Below the pieces are notes generated by a model. That model was not told the DNA's origin. It saw only the letters and a list, made by a program, of their open reading frames with translations, and did no database searches. Below, one piece after another: positions 7,646-16,028 of a DNA stretch of 64,000 bases (position 1 is the stretch's first letter; each line of letters opens with the position of its first letter). The translations under genes were made by a program, and so were the position numbers. Source of the DNA: Actinomyces haliotis (GTDB lineage: Bacteria > Actinomycetota > Actinomycetes > Actinomycetales > Actinomycetaceae); assembly GCF_015355765.1 (NCBI RefSeq), contig NZ_JACWNA010000004.1, positions 62,001 through 126,000 of the forward strand, in the 5' to 3' direction.

Positions 7646-9135
7646 TGGTCCACCGCCGCGTCGATGACGGAGGCCGCGATCGGGCCGGCCACGGAGCCGC
7701 CGGTGCCGGTCGAGGAGGTCTGGTCCCCGCCGTCGAGGACGACGGCGAGCGCGATGGTGGGCTTGGAGACGTCCGTGCCGGCGAAGCCGACGAACCAGGT
7801 CACCGGACCGCCCGTGTCCGAGCCGGTCTCGGCGGTGCCCGTCTTGCCGGCCACCTGGACGCCGGCCACCTTGGCGGTCGTGCCCGTGCCGTCGCTGACG
7901 ACGCCCTGCATGAGGCTCGACAGCTGCGAGGCCACGTCCGACGAGATCGGGGTGCGCGCCACCGTCGGGGTCGTCGTCGAGACGACGGAGAGGTCGTGGT
8001 CGAGGACCTTGTCGATGAGGTAGGGCTGCATCTGCTTGCCGCCGTTGGCCACCGTCTCAGCGACCATCGCCATCTGCATCGGGGTGACGCGCACGGAGGC
8101 CTGGCCGATGCCGGCCATGGCCGTCTGGGCCTGGGAGTCGTTGGCCGGGAAGGTCGACGGTGTCACCGTCAGCGGGATCGACAGGTCCGAGCCGAAGCCC
8201 CAGTCGGAGGCCTCCTTCTCGAGCTGGTCCTCGCCGACGTCCATGGCGAGCTGGGCGAAGGGCGTGTTGCAGGACTCCTCGAAGGCCTGGCGTAGGGTGA
8301 CGGTGCCGTTGCCGCAGGACTCGCCCGCGTAGTTCGACAGCGCGTGGTTCGTGCCCGGCAGCGTGAGCGTGTCCGGGGCGGCGACCTGCGTGTCCGCCGT
8401 CGCCTTGCCGGTGCGCAGGGCCGCCGCCATGGTGAGGATCTTGAAGGTGGAGCCCGGCGGGTAGAGGTCGCCGGCGATGGCCCGGTCGACGAGCGGCTTG
8501 GCCGAGTCCTGCGTCAGCTTGTCCCAGGCGGCCTGCGCGGTCGCGGAGTCGTGGGAGGCGATCTCGTTGGGGTCGTAGGACGGCGAGGTCACCAGGGCCA
8601 GGATCTTCCCGGTGGACGGGTCGAGGGCGACGACGGCGCCCTCGCGGTCCCCGAGCGCCGCGTAGGCGGCCTGCTGCACGTCCGCGTCCAGGGTGAGCTG
8701 GAGGCCGCCGCCCTCCTGGCTCGAGCCAGTGACGAGGGCCTGGAGGCGCGAGGAGAACAAGGACGGGTCCTGGCCGTTGAGGACCGAGTTGGAGGCGCGC
8801 TCCAGACCCGTCATCGAGGCGAAGGTCGTCGAGAAGTAGCCGGTGACGGGCGCGTACAGCGGCCCGTTGGAGTAGGTGCGCAGGTAGGTGTAGGCGTCGT
8901 TCGACTTCTTGGAGTCGGCGATCGCCGTCGAGCCGACGAGGATCGGGCCGCGGTCCGTGCCGTACTCCGCGTAGACCGTCCGGGCGTTGCGCGAGTCCGT
9001 CACGAGGGTGCCCTGCGAGGAGGACGACTCCCACAGGGCCGGACGGGCCAGGCCCTGGACGCTCGTGAGGGAGGCGGCCAGCGCGAGGAACATGACGACG
9101 ACGAGGACGGTCACCTGGTGGATCTGGCGGTTCAC
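7642..9135 (-). CDS. pbpA: Penicillin-binding protein, class B transpeptidase
   Basis: A 497-residue monofunctional transpeptidase. It has an N-terminal membrane anchor (~7-27), a dimerisation-type domain with the characteristic RG-like pedestal region, and a penicillin-binding domain from about 150. The three catalytic motifs are present: STFK at 229-232, SCN at 288-290 and KTGT at 431-434. It would cross-link peptidoglycan stem peptides outside the membrane, working with the RodA/FtsW-type polymerase encoded just upstream and under phospho-control by PknA/PknB. The start overlaps the rodA stop by four bases. The SCN rather than SxN variant is common in actinobacterial PbpA proteins. Confidence 0.95.
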   Translation of the reverse strand: MNRQIHQVTVLVVVMFLALAASLTSVQGLARPALWESSSSQGTLVTDSRNARTVYAEYGTDRGPILVGSTAIADSKKSNDAYTYLRTYSNGPLYAPVTGYFSTTFASMTGLERASNSVLNGQDPSLFSSRLQALVTGSSQEGGGLQLTLDADVQQAAYAALGDREGAVVALDPSTGKILALVTSPSYDPNEIASHDSATAQAAWDKLTQDSAKPLVDRAIAGDLYPPGSTFKILTMAAALRTGKATADTQVAAPDTLTLPGTNHALSNYAGESCGNGTVTLRQAFEESCNTPFAQLAMDVGEDQLEKEASDWGFGSDLSIPLTVTPSTFPANDSQAQTAMAGIGQASVRVTPMQMAMVAETVANGGKQMQPYLIDKVLDHDLSVVSTTTPTVARTPISSDVASQLSSLMQGVVSDGTGTTAKVAGVQVAGKTGTAETGSDTGGPVTWFVGFAGTDVSKPTIALAVVLDGGDQTSSTGTGGSVAGPIAASVIDAAVDQ

Positions 9136-10613
9136 GCGTGGCTCCCCTCGTCCTCGGCCGCGTCGGGCGTGGAGGCGTCGAGGACCTGCTTGCGGATCGA
9201 GGTGGGCAGCTCCGCCGTGTCGATGATCCGCGGGGCCGCCGAGGCGGGGCGCCGCGCGGCGTCGGAGAGGCGCACGAGCAGCGCCAGGATGATCCAGTTC
9301 GCCACGAGGGAGGACCCTCCGTAGGCGAGGAAGGGCGCTGTGAGGCCCGTGAGCGGGATGAGGCGCGAGACGCCGCCGACGACGACGAAGACCTGCAGCG
9401 CGATCGTGAAGGACAGGCCCGTGGCGAGCAGCTTGCCGAAGCCGTCGCGCAGCGACATCGCCGTGCGCAGACCCCGCTGGACGAGGATGAGGTACAGCAT
9501 GAGGATGGCGAGCGTGCCCGTGAGGCCCAGCTCCTCACCCACCGAGGCGATGATGAAGTCGGAGTTCGCGAAGGTGACGAGGCTCGGGTAGCCCTTGCCC
9601 CAGCCGGTCCCGAAGATCCCGCCGGAGGCCATGCCGAACAGGCCCGTCACGAGCTGCCAGGAGCCGCCCGGGGCGTTGTAGACCTCGGGACTCATGGCGT
9701 CGTGCCAGGCGGTGACGCGCTGCGCGACGTGGTGGAGGTGGGTCGCCGCGAACCAGGCGGCCGGGAGGAACATGACGGCGCCGATGATGAGCCAGCTGGG
9801 CCGGTCGGTGGCCACGTACAGGGTGACGACGAAGAGCCCGAAGAGCAGCACCGAGGTGCCCAGGTCCTTCTGCGCGACGAGCACGAGGATGGACGCGCCC
9901 CACACGATGAGCAGGGGGACGAGGTGCCGGGCGCGCGGCAGGTTGAGGCCGAGGACCCGCCGACCGGCGAGCGCCAGGTTGTCCCGGTTGGCGACGAGGT
10001 AGGAGGCGAAGAAGATCGCGAGGAGCACCTTCGTCATCTCGGCCGGCTGGAAGGACATGGGCCCGAGCCGGATCCAGATCCGGGCGCCGTTGATGTTGCG
10101 GCCCAGCCCGGGCACGAAGGGCAGGACGAGGAAGGCGAGGCCACCCCACATCGCCCAGCGGTCCCAGCGCCGCAGGAGCCGGTAGTCGCGCAGCACGAGG
10201 ACCGCGCAGAACAGGACGACGCCGATCCCCGTCCAGATCGCCTGCTTCGCCCCGACGACGTAGTCCGTCTGCCCGTTGGCCTTGTAGGCGAGGTCGAGGC
10301 GCTGGATCATCGCCAGCCCGATGCCGTTGAGGGCGACGGCCACCGGCAGAAGGACGGGGTCCGCCCAGGGGGCGGTGCGGCGCACCCACAGGTGCACGAC
10401 GATCGCGACGACGACGAGGGAGCCGCCGAGCTGGAGGATCTGCGCGGGCGAGGAGCCGGTCCGGTCCAGGGCGGTGAGGACGAATCCGGACAGCCCGATG
10501 AGGATGCCGACGACGAGCAGCAGCGCCTCGGAGAGCCGGCCGGTTCGGCGCGAGGAGGGGCGGTAGGAGACGGCCGGGTCGGGTGTCCGGGCGGCGTTGG
10601 CGGCTGCGCTCAC
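9132..10613 (-). CDS. rodA: SEDS-family peptidoglycan polymerase (RodA/FtsW)
   Basis: A multi-pass membrane protein of 493 residues from this start. It has about ten to twelve helices and SEDS signatures: NGARIWIRLGPMSFQPAEMTK-type sequence around the fourth helix region, a large outer loop, SDFIIASVGEELG, and PLTGLTAPFLAYGGSS near the end. SEDS proteins polymerise lipid II into glycan strands and pair with a class B PBP, here the overlapping pbpA. I prefer the GTG at 10613 because GGAAGG lies about eight bases before it; a GTG at 10622 that overlaps the pstP stop is also in frame but has the ribosome site too close. Confidence 0.93.
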   Translation of the reverse strand: MSAAANAARTPDPAVSYRPSSRRTGRLSEALLLVVGILIGLSGFVLTALDRTGSSPAQILQLGGSLVVVAIVVHLWVRRTAPWADPVLLPVAVALNGIGLAMIQRLDLAYKANGQTDYVVGAKQAIWTGIGVVLFCAVLVLRDYRLLRRWDRWAMWGGLAFLVLPFVPGLGRNINGARIWIRLGPMSFQPAEMTKVLLAIFFASYLVANRDNLALAGRRVLGLNLPRARHLVPLLIVWGASILVLVAQKDLGTSVLLFGLFVVTLYVATDRPSWLIIGAVMFLPAAWFAATHLHHVAQRVTAWHDAMSPEVYNAPGGSWQLVTGLFGMASGGIFGTGWGKGYPSLVTFANSDFIIASVGEELGLTGTLAILMLYLILVQRGLRTAMSLRDGFGKLLATGLSFTIALQVFVVVGGVSRLIPLTGLTAPFLAYGGSSLVANWIILALLVRLSDAARRPASAAPRIIDTAELPTSIRKQVLDASTPDAAEDEGSHA

Positions 10614-10618
10614 GGAGC

Positions 10619-11995
10619 TCACCTTCCCTGGGTCGGGCTGGAGGACGCGCTCGCGGACGCGGTGGCTCGGGCAGAGGGCGTCGCGCTGGCCGACGGCGAG
10701 GGGCTGGGGGAGGCGGTCGGCTCGGCGACGTGGCCGTTGACGGTCACCTCGACGTACTCGCGGGCGGCCTCGAGGGAGGGCTGGGAGACGGTCTCCGCGA
10801 GGCGCTCGCGCATGCGGGCGTCGAGGTCCGAGACGCGTGGCGTCGTGTAGGTCTCCACCTTGTGGCTGAGGTCCAGCGGGCCGATCTCCTGCGGGATGCC
10901 CTTGTAGATGACGACGTGGCCGGACTCGCTCGTCACGTAGTACTGGGTCTGCGTCCAGCGGTAGCCGAGGACGCAGGCGCCGATGAGCGCGAGTGCCAGC
11001 ACGAGGGTGCCGAGCGCGGCGCGGCGGCGCTGGCGCCGGCGCGTGGCCCGCTCGGCCTCCGCCTGCGCGGCCACGGCGTCGTCCTCGTCCTCCTCGTCGG
11101 TGTCGGTGTCGGTGCCGTCGAGGCCGGCGACGAGGGCGGCCGCGCGGGAGGCGGGGGTGGAGCCCGGGGCCGGGTCCGCGGGGGAGCCGGCCGACGCGGT
11201 GCCGCGGCGGCGCTGGCGGTGGCCGGCTGCCGAGCCGACCACCTGGGAGTCGGTCTGGGGCTGCGCGTCGTCGTCGACGACGTCGACCACGACGACCGTG
11301 ACGTTGTCGGGGCCGCCCGCGCGCAGCGCGAGGTCGATGAGCTGGTCGGCGGCCTCGCCCGGGTCGTCGACGGTGGCGAGGACCTCGCCGATCGTCTCCG
11401 CCGAGACGGGGCCGCACAGGCCGTCGGAGCACAGGAGCCAGCGGTCCCCGGGGACCGCCTCGCGGATCGACTCGTCGAGCTGGACGTCGCCCTCGGCGTC
11501 GCCCAGGACGCGCAGGAGGACGGAGCGCTGCGGGTGGCGGCGGGCCTGCTCGCGCGTGAGGCGGCCGGTCTCGACGAGGTACTCGACGAAGGTGTGGTCG
11601 GTGGTGACCTGGGTGAGCTCGCCCTCGCGCAGGAGGTAGGCGCGCGAGTCGCCGACGTGGACCATGGCTAGCTTGTTGCCGCTGCGCATGATCGCGATGC
11701 ACGTGGTGCCCAGTCCCTGCAGCTCGGTGTCCGCGTTGGACAGGGAGATGAGCTCGGCGTGGGCGGCCTGGACCGCGTCGCGCAGGAGCCCGAGGAGCTC
11801 GCCGGCCTGGTGGGAGTCGGCGTCGAGCGGGGCGAGGTGCTCGACGGCGACCGCGGAGGCGATGTCGCCGCCCGCGGGGCCTCCCATGCCGTCACACAGG
11901 GCGATGAGGTGCGGGCCGGCGTAGGCGGAGTCCTGGTTGGAGGCGCGGACCATGCCGACGTCGGAGCGGGCGGCGTAGTGCAGGGAGACGGTCAC
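10619..11995 (-). CDS. pstP: PP2C-type serine/threonine phosphatase PstP
   Basis: A 458-residue protein. Residues ~5-240 form a PP2C phosphatase with the metal-binding residues in NQDS (Asp22), CDGMGG (Asp35), VGDSRAY, SDGL and GGPDNVTVV. A Ser/Thr/Asp-rich linker with a very acidic patch (DTDTDEEDEDD) leads to one membrane helix (about 327-348) and an extracellular domain ending in a Ser/Ala/Pro-rich tail. PstP reverses PknA/PknB phosphorylation. The start is a GTG that overlaps the fhaB stop (GTGA), continuing the coupled operon. A much longer open frame extends upstream but is a shadow of fhaB and fhaA. Confidence 0.95.
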   Translation of the reverse strand: MTVSLHYAARSDVGMVRASNQDSAYAGPHLIALCDGMGGPAGGDIASAVAVEHLAPLDADSHQAGELLGLLRDAVQAAHAELISLSNADTELQGLGTTCIAIMRSGNKLAMVHVGDSRAYLLREGELTQVTTDHTFVEYLVETGRLTREQARRHPQRSVLLRVLGDAEGDVQLDESIREAVPGDRWLLCSDGLCGPVSAETIGEVLATVDDPGEAADQLIDLALRAGGPDNVTVVVVDVVDDDAQPQTDSQVVGSAAGHRQRRRGTASAGSPADPAPGSTPASRAAALVAGLDGTDTDTDEEDEDDAVAAQAEAERATRRRQRRRAALGTLVLALALIGACVLGYRWTQTQYYVTSESGHVVIYKGIPQEIGPLDLSHKVETYTTPRVSDLDARMRERLAETVSQPSLEAAREYVEVTVNGHVAEPTASPSPSPSASATPSARATASASASSSPTQGR

Positions 11996-12471
11996 GGCCG
12001 CAGCTCCAGGGTGGTCTGCCCGATGCGCACCGGGGCACCGATGGGCAGCTCGACCGCGCCGGTGACGGGGCGGCCGGACAGCGTCGTGCCGTTGGTGGAG
12101 CCGAGGTCCTCGAGCCACCAGGCGCCGTCCTTGGGGAAGACGCGGGCGTGGCGTGAGGAGGCGTAGGAGTCGTCGAGGACGAGCGTGCAGGCGGGGGAGC
12201 GGCCGATGACGATGCTGGTGGGGGACAGGGGGACCGTGGAGCCGGCGAGCGGGCCCTCGGTGATGACGAGTCGGGAGGCGCCCTTGCGGCGGCCCTTCGC
12301 GGGGGCCTCGGCGGGGGAGGCGCCCTGGGTGGGACGGCGCCTGGGGGAGGTGGGCGCGGAGGAGCCGGCGTCGACGGCGTCGCGGCGCAGGGCGCGCACG
12401 ACGAGGGCGACGAAGACCCACAGCAGGGCGAGAAAGCCCAGCCGCGCGAGGGTGAAGGCGAGCTCGCTCAC
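11992..12471 (-). CDS. fhaB: FHA-domain protein FhaB (FipA-like)
   Basis: A 159-residue protein with an N-terminal membrane helix (about 7-28, LARLGFLALLWVFVALVVRAL), a basic Pro/Ala linker, and a forkhead-associated domain from ~70 to the end. The phosphothreonine-binding residues are visible: IVIGRS (Arg), SYASSRHARV (Ser/His) and GSTNGT (Asn). FhaB in mycobacteria is a substrate of PknB and PknA that recruits phosphorylated division proteins. It overlaps the fhaA stop by four bases upstream and the pstP GTG downstream. Confidence 0.94.
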   Translation of the reverse strand: MSELAFTLARLGFLALLWVFVALVVRALRRDAVDAGSSAPTSPRRRPTQGASPAEAPAKGRRKGASRLVITEGPLAGSTVPLSPTSIVIGRSPACTLVLDDSYASSRHARVFPKDGAWWLEDLGSTNGTTLSGRPVTGAVELPIGAPVRIGQTTLELRP

Positions 12472-13175
12472 CCGTTCGCCCCGGCTGCCTGGCTGCCGTC
12501 CCAGAACATGATCCGGGTGCGGCCGATCGTGAGCGTGTTGCCGTCCAGGAGGGTGGCGGCGTCGACGCGGTGGCCCTCGACGAAGGTGCCGTTCGTCGAT
12601 CCCAGGTCCGTCGCGATCGCGTGGCCCTGGGTGAGCCGGATCTCGAGGTGGCGGCGCGAGACGCCGGAGTCGTCGACGATGATGTCCGCCTCCGAGCCGC
12701 GTCCGATGACGGTGACCGGGCCCGTGAGGAGGTAGCGCTGGCCGTCGATGTCGAGGATCGGGTGGGTCGGCGAGGCGGTCGCCGCCGCGGCGGGGGCGGC
12801 CGCGCCGCGCCGCGTGGAGGACTCGATCTCGATGGTGGGGGCGGTGAGGGCGTCGTCCTCAACGAAGGAGACCTCGACCGGGCCGACGAAGGAGTAGCCC
12901 TGCTCGCCGGCGTGGGTGGTGGCGACGTCCTGCATCTGGGTCACCATCTCCTCCTCACCCCAGGAGCGGAGCCGCTCGACGTCGCTCGGGGCGAGGTGGA
13001 TGCGAAAGACGTTGGGGACGACGGAGCGGTCGCGGGCGAAGGAGGCGGCGCGCTTGTCCATCGTCTCGCGGAGCTTCGAGGCGATCTCGATGGGCTCGAC
13101 GTCGTCGGAGAAGCGCGACATGGCGCGGTTGGCGACGTTCTCGACGCCCTTCTCGAACTTGTCCAGGAATCCCAA
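12468..13175 (-). CDS. fhaA: FHA-domain protein FhaA with N-terminal DUF3662 domain
   Basis: A 235-residue protein: DUF3662 domain (about 1-115, MGFLDKFEKGVENVANRAMSR at the start, written here only in part as GFLDKFEKGVEN) and a C-terminal FHA domain with VIGRGSEADI, SGVSRRHLE and LGSTNGTF. I choose the TTG at 13175: GGAGGAGG stands six bases upstream, and FhaA proteins always begin with a G-LDKFEKGVE-like sequence. An ATG much further up at 13337 adds unrelated residues. FhaA binds the phosphorylated pseudokinase MviN/MurJ and regulates peptidoglycan precursor export. This is the first gene of the kinase operon. It is shorter than mycobacterial FhaA because the middle low-complexity region is small. 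Confidence 0.94.
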   Translation of the reverse strand: MGFLDKFEKGVENVANRAMSRFSDDVEPIEIASKLRETMDKRAASFARDRSVVPNVFRIHLAPSDVERLRSWGEEEMVTQMQDVATTHAGEQGYSFVGPVEVSFVEDDALTAPTIEIESSTRRGAAAPAAAATASPTHPILDIDGQRYLLTGPVTVIGRGSEADIIVDDSGVSRRHLEIRLTQGHAIATDLGSTNGTFVEGHRVDAATLLDGNTLTIGRTRIMFWDGSQAAGANG

Positions 13176-13358
13176 TGGACCCTCCTCCAGGTGGTGACGG
13201 CTGCATCGCGGTTGGGTGCTCGCGGGAGCCCCGCGCTCACCCGATCTGCGACAGTCGGTGACATGGTAACGGCTGAGGCTGTCAGGGCGGGCAGGCCCCG
13301 GGGCGTGGGGGACGGCGGTCCTGGTGAGCGGTCTCACGAGGACGGGTGCGCGGGAGGA

Positions 13359-13389
13359 TTGGACGGGGCGGACCCGGTGCCGCTATCGT
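13359..13389 (+). promoter_or_regulatory. Promoter of tRNA-Leu
   Basis: TTGGAC (13359-13364) and TATCGT (13384-13389) with a 19-base spacer, ending 12 bases before the tRNA 5' end. The spacing is slightly long but both hexamers are good for this genome. Confidence 0.5.
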
Positions 13390-13401
13390 CATCCTCGCTT
13401 C

Positions 13402-13485
13402 GCGCGAGTGGCGGAATTGGTAGACGCGCACGGTTCAGGTCCGTGTGAACTTACGTTCATGGGGGTTCGAGTCCCCCCCCGCGCA
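13402..13485 (+). tRNA. tRNA-Leu (anticodon CAG)
   Basis: An 84-base class II tRNA. The D arm, the anticodon loop TTCAGGT with CAG at 13436-13438, a long variable arm (TGTGAACTTACGTTCA), and the T arm GGGGG-TTCGAGT-CCCCC are clear. CCA is not encoded. The acceptor stem GCGCGAG pairs with CCCGCGC except for an A-C mismatch at pair 6-67, where related tRNAs have T. Its place beside fhaA matches the origin-proximal leu tRNA of other actinobacteria. Confidence 0.96.
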
Positions 13486-13499
13486 CGAAAACGAGCCGA

Positions 13500-13530
13500 G
13501 GGTCCGGTGCTGAGAGATCAGCCCGGGCCC
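13500..13530 (+). terminator. Terminator after tRNA-Leu
   Basis: GGGTCCGG and GCTGA pair with TCAGC and CCGGGCCC around a GAGA loop, followed by TTT. It starts 15 bases after the tRNA. Confidence 0.8.
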
Positions 13531-13576
13531 TTTCTCGTGCCCGAGCCGTGCGGCGCGGCCGGCGGGTCCGGCTCGC

Positions 13577-14101
13577 TCAGGCGGCTGCGCGGTCGCGGTG
13601 GGCCCAGCGCACCGCGAGCTCCGCGATGACGGCGCCGACCCACGCGCCCGTCCCGTTCTCGAGGACGTTCCACCACGAGGCGCGCCGACCCAGCGCCGGC
13701 ACGACGTACTGGGTGAGCTCGGCGGCGCCGCCCAGGCCGCAGCCCGCCAGCGCCCACGCCCACCACGGGATCCGTGGCCAGCCGAGGGTCGCCAGCAGCG
13801 TGAGCGGCGCGACCATGACGAGGTTGAGGGTGACGTCCTTGAGCTCGGGCGTGAGGAACCAGAGGCCGAGGACGGACTTCGCGTCGGCGACGTCGGAGCC
13901 GGAGGGCCAGGTGACGGCCACGAGGACGACGAGGAGGTAGACGGCTGCGACGGCGCGTGCCCGGCGGCGTCCCGTCTCACCGAGGTGGGGGCGCCTGCGG
14001 GGGCCGGCGTCCTGCTGGTGCGCGGACGTGTCTCGTCCGGTGCGGCCGCCCGTGGGGGCGGTCGGGAGCACGGGGGCGACGGCGTCGGAGGTGTGCGGCA
14101 C
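13577..14101 (-). CDS. VanZ-like membrane protein
   Basis: A 174-residue protein with a basic, disordered N-terminal ~45 residues, then four membrane segments. The C-terminal half shows the VanZ family signature: a glycine-rich helix followed by ELTQYVVPALGR, an acidic/aromatic segment ASWWNVLENGTGAWVGA, and a final helix. VanZ proteins are linked to low-level teicoplanin resistance in enterococci, but most members have unknown roles in the cell envelope. The gene is alone, divergent from the radical SAM gene. Start choice is uncertain because in-frame ATG 14101 gives a long Pro/Arg-rich leader; a later start is possible. Confidence 0.75.
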   Translation of the reverse strand: MPHTSDAVAPVLPTAPTGGRTGRDTSAHQQDAGPRRRPHLGETGRRRARAVAAVYLLVVLVAVTWPSGSDVADAKSVLGLWFLTPELKDVTLNLVMVAPLTLLATLGWPRIPWWAWALAGCGLGGAAELTQYVVPALGRRASWWNVLENGTGAWVGAVIAELAVRWAHRDRAAA

Positions 14102-14221
14102 GGGGCGAGGCTAGAAGGCGTGGCTGGGTGACGCCTGGTACGGCGGGGCTCCGCGGACGTGAGGCTCGTCGCGCTGCTGGGTGGAGCCCTCAGCCCACCA
14201 GCATTGTTCCGGCGTGCTCCG

Positions 14222-14236
14222 TAGTATCGGCGCGTG
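14222..14236 (+). promoter_or_regulatory. -10 hexamer for leaderless radical SAM mRNA
   Basis: TAGTAT at 14222-14227, six bases, then GTG at 14234. No ribosome-binding sequence lies before the GTG. Confidence 0.55.
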
Positions 14237-15538
14237 ACTGAGGCACCTTCGACGACCGCACACGACGTCAGCAAGCAGGCCGCCCGCCCCCGCGCGGGGA
14301 GAGGCAGCCGGCCCGTGCGCACGCAGCGTCATGACCCCTCGATGCGCCCGATGCTCGTCACCTGGGAGGCGACCCGCGCCTGCGCCCTGGCGTGCCGCCA
14401 CTGCCGCGCCGAGGCCGTCCCCTTCCGCGACCCGCGCGAGCTCACGCTCGACGAGGCCAAGGCTCTCATGGACGAGGCCGCCTCCTTCGGCCAGCCCGCC
14501 GTCATCTTCATCATCACCGGCGGCGACTGCTTCGAGCGCCCCGACCTCGCCGAGCTCGCGAAGTACGGCACCAGCCTGGGCCTGCACGTGGCGCTCTCGC
14601 CGTCGGGCACGGACAAGCTCACCAAGGAGCACCTCGCCGAGCTGCAGGACGTCGGCGTCAACGTCATCTCCCTGTCCCTCGACGGCGCCACGGCCGCCAC
14701 GCACGACGCCTTCCGCGGCCTGGAGAAGACCTTCGACCGCACCATCGCCGGCTGGGAGGCCGCCCGCGAGCTCGGCATGCGCGTCCAGATCAACTCCGTC
14801 GTCGCCCGGCACAACGTCCTCGAGCTGCCCGACATCGCCGCCCTCGTCCGCGAGCACGGCGCCATGACCTGGTCCGGCTTCCTCCTGGTCCCCACCGGCC
14901 GCGGGGTCGACCTCGGGGCGCTGGACGCGAACGAGGTCGAGGACGTCCTCAACGCCTTCTACGACATGGGCGAGGCCGTCCCGGTCCGCACCACGGAGGG
15001 CCACCACTTCCGCCGCGTCTCTATCCAGCGTCACGTCCTCGCCCAGCGCGGGATCGAGGGCGAGAAGATGATCGAGGCGATGCACCTCGGGCCGCTCTAC
15101 CGGCAGCTCCACGAGAAGATCGTGGCGCTCGGACTGGACCACGGGGAGCGTCGTCGCCGCCCGCCGATCACCGTCTCGTCCGGCAACGGCTTCATGTTCG
15201 TCTCCCACGTGGGTGACGTGACGCCGTCGGGCTTCCTCGAGAAGAGCGCCGGCAACGTCCGGGAGTCCTCCCTCACCGAGATCTACCGCTCGAGCGAGGT
15301 CTTCACCGGGGTGCGCAACCCTGACCTGCTCGAGGGCAAGTGCGGCGCCTGCGAGTACAAGCGGGTCTGCGGCGGGTCCCGGGCGCGCGCCTACAACATG
15401 ACGGGGAACCTGCACGCCACCGACGAGTCCTGCTCCTACCAGCCGGGCACCTTCCCCTACGCCGACGACGTCACCGAGCTCCTCAAGACGCCCGTGCGCC
15501 CCGGACCGCCGCCCGGTGTCATCCCCGGCCGTGGCTGA
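14234..15538 (+). CDS. Radical SAM/SPASM domain protein (TIGR04053-like)
   Basis: A 434-residue protein with the radical SAM cluster motif CALACRHC (Cys50, Cys54, Cys57) after MLVTWEATRA, the GGD motif in IITGGDCFERPDL, and a C-terminal SPASM-type cysteine region (CGACEYKRVCGG, then DESC) that would bind extra iron-sulfur clusters. It resembles the stand-alone family TIGR04053; relatives include heme-pathway decarboxylases and peptide-modifying enzymes. No small peptide gene sits next to it, so a peptide substrate is not suggested by context. About 35 residues before the conserved part are disordered, so translation could also start at Met37. A type I palindromic element follows 29 bases after the stop. 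Confidence 0.85.
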   Translation: MTEAPSTTAHDVSKQAARPRAGRGSRPVRTQRHDPSMRPMLVTWEATRACALACRHCRAEAVPFRDPRELTLDEAKALMDEAASFGQPAVIFIITGGDCFERPDLAELAKYGTSLGLHVALSPSGTDKLTKEHLAELQDVGVNVISLSLDGATAATHDAFRGLEKTFDRTIAGWEAARELGMRVQINSVVARHNVLELPDIAALVREHGAMTWSGFLLVPTGRGVDLGALDANEVEDVLNAFYDMGEAVPVRTTEGHHFRRVSIQRHVLAQRGIEGEKMIEAMHLGPLYRQLHEKIVALGLDHGERRRRPPITVSSGNGFMFVSHVGDVTPSGFLEKSAGNVRESSLTEIYRSSEVFTGVRNPDLLEGKCGACEYKRVCGGSRARAYNMTGNLHATDESCSYQPGTFPYADDVTELLKTPVRPGPPPGVIPGRG

Positions 15539-15567
15539 GCACGAGGACGGCCACGACGCTGCGCTGA

Positions 15568-15677
15568 TGGTCAGTTCTCGTGACTCTTGCGGATCGCCAC
15601 CGCACGGAGGCGGAAGGACCCGCGAGATTCCGCGGCCCAGACCTGAGGTACCTGCCAGAAGTCACGAGAACTGACCA
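15568..15677. repeat. Palindromic-ended intergenic element, family I, copy A (110 bases)
   Basis: The ends are perfect 18-base inverted repeats, TGGTCAGTTCTCGTGACT and complement. The central motif CCGCGAGATTC begins exactly 52 bases from the left end, as in copies C and D. It lies between the convergent radical SAM gene and ybdD, and forms a matching pair with copy B on the other side of ybdD-cstA. Confidence 0.85.
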
Positions 15678-15702
15678 CGTCAGCCGGCCCTGGGCACGAC
15701 GA

Positions 15703-15734
15703 CGCCCGCCGACTCCATCGGGAGGCGGCGGGCG
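15703..15734. terminator. Terminator hairpin between radical SAM gene and ybdD
   Basis: CGCCCGCCG and CTCC pair with GGAG and CGGCGGGCG around ATCG. The same stem sequence is reused after the phosphoribosyltransferase (18654) and after the phosphoketolase (48482). Confidence 0.78.
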
Positions 15735-15776
15735 CCGTGCTGGGTACTGGTCAGGCGCTGCCAGTCGTGGCTGACC

Positions 15777-16025
15777 TCAGCAGCAGCGGGCCTGGACGTT
15801 CGACTCGTCGTAGTCGGCCTTCGCCCTCCACCACTCGCGCTCGCTCATGGGAGGGTGGCCCGGGTGCTCACGAGCGTGGCGCTCCACGTAGCGGTCGTAG
15901 GCCGACTCGCCCGTGAAGTCCCGCCACAGGCTCCGGGCCTGCGCGAGGCGCGAGCGGAGCCGGGCGCGCGCCGTCGGCGCCGCCGCCCTCTCTCCCCGCG
16001 CCTCGCGCACGGTACCGGACGCCAT
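15777..16025 (-). CDS. ybdD: YbdD/YjiX family small protein (DUF466)
   Basis: An 82-residue protein with a short basic leader, then the conserved core: WRDFTGESAYDRYVERH, HPGHPPMSEREWWR, and a Cys-Cys terminus (RCC). It directly follows cstA with three bases between. In enterobacteria the BtsT (YjiY) and CstA carriers are paired with YjiX/YbdD, which are needed for transport activity of the carrier, so this protein is probably an accessory subunit of the adjacent CstA. Confidence 0.9.
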   Translation of the reverse strand: MASGTVREARGERAAAPTARARLRSRLAQARSLWRDFTGESAYDRYVERHAREHPGHPPMSEREWWRAKADYDESNVQARCC

Positions 16026-16028
16026 CGC

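Noticed and set aside
10619-12862. Very long minus-strand frame covering pstP, fhaB and fhaA
   Set aside because: Only the part from the GTG at 11995 matches PP2C; the upstream part is Arg/Pro-rich shadow of the real FHA genes.
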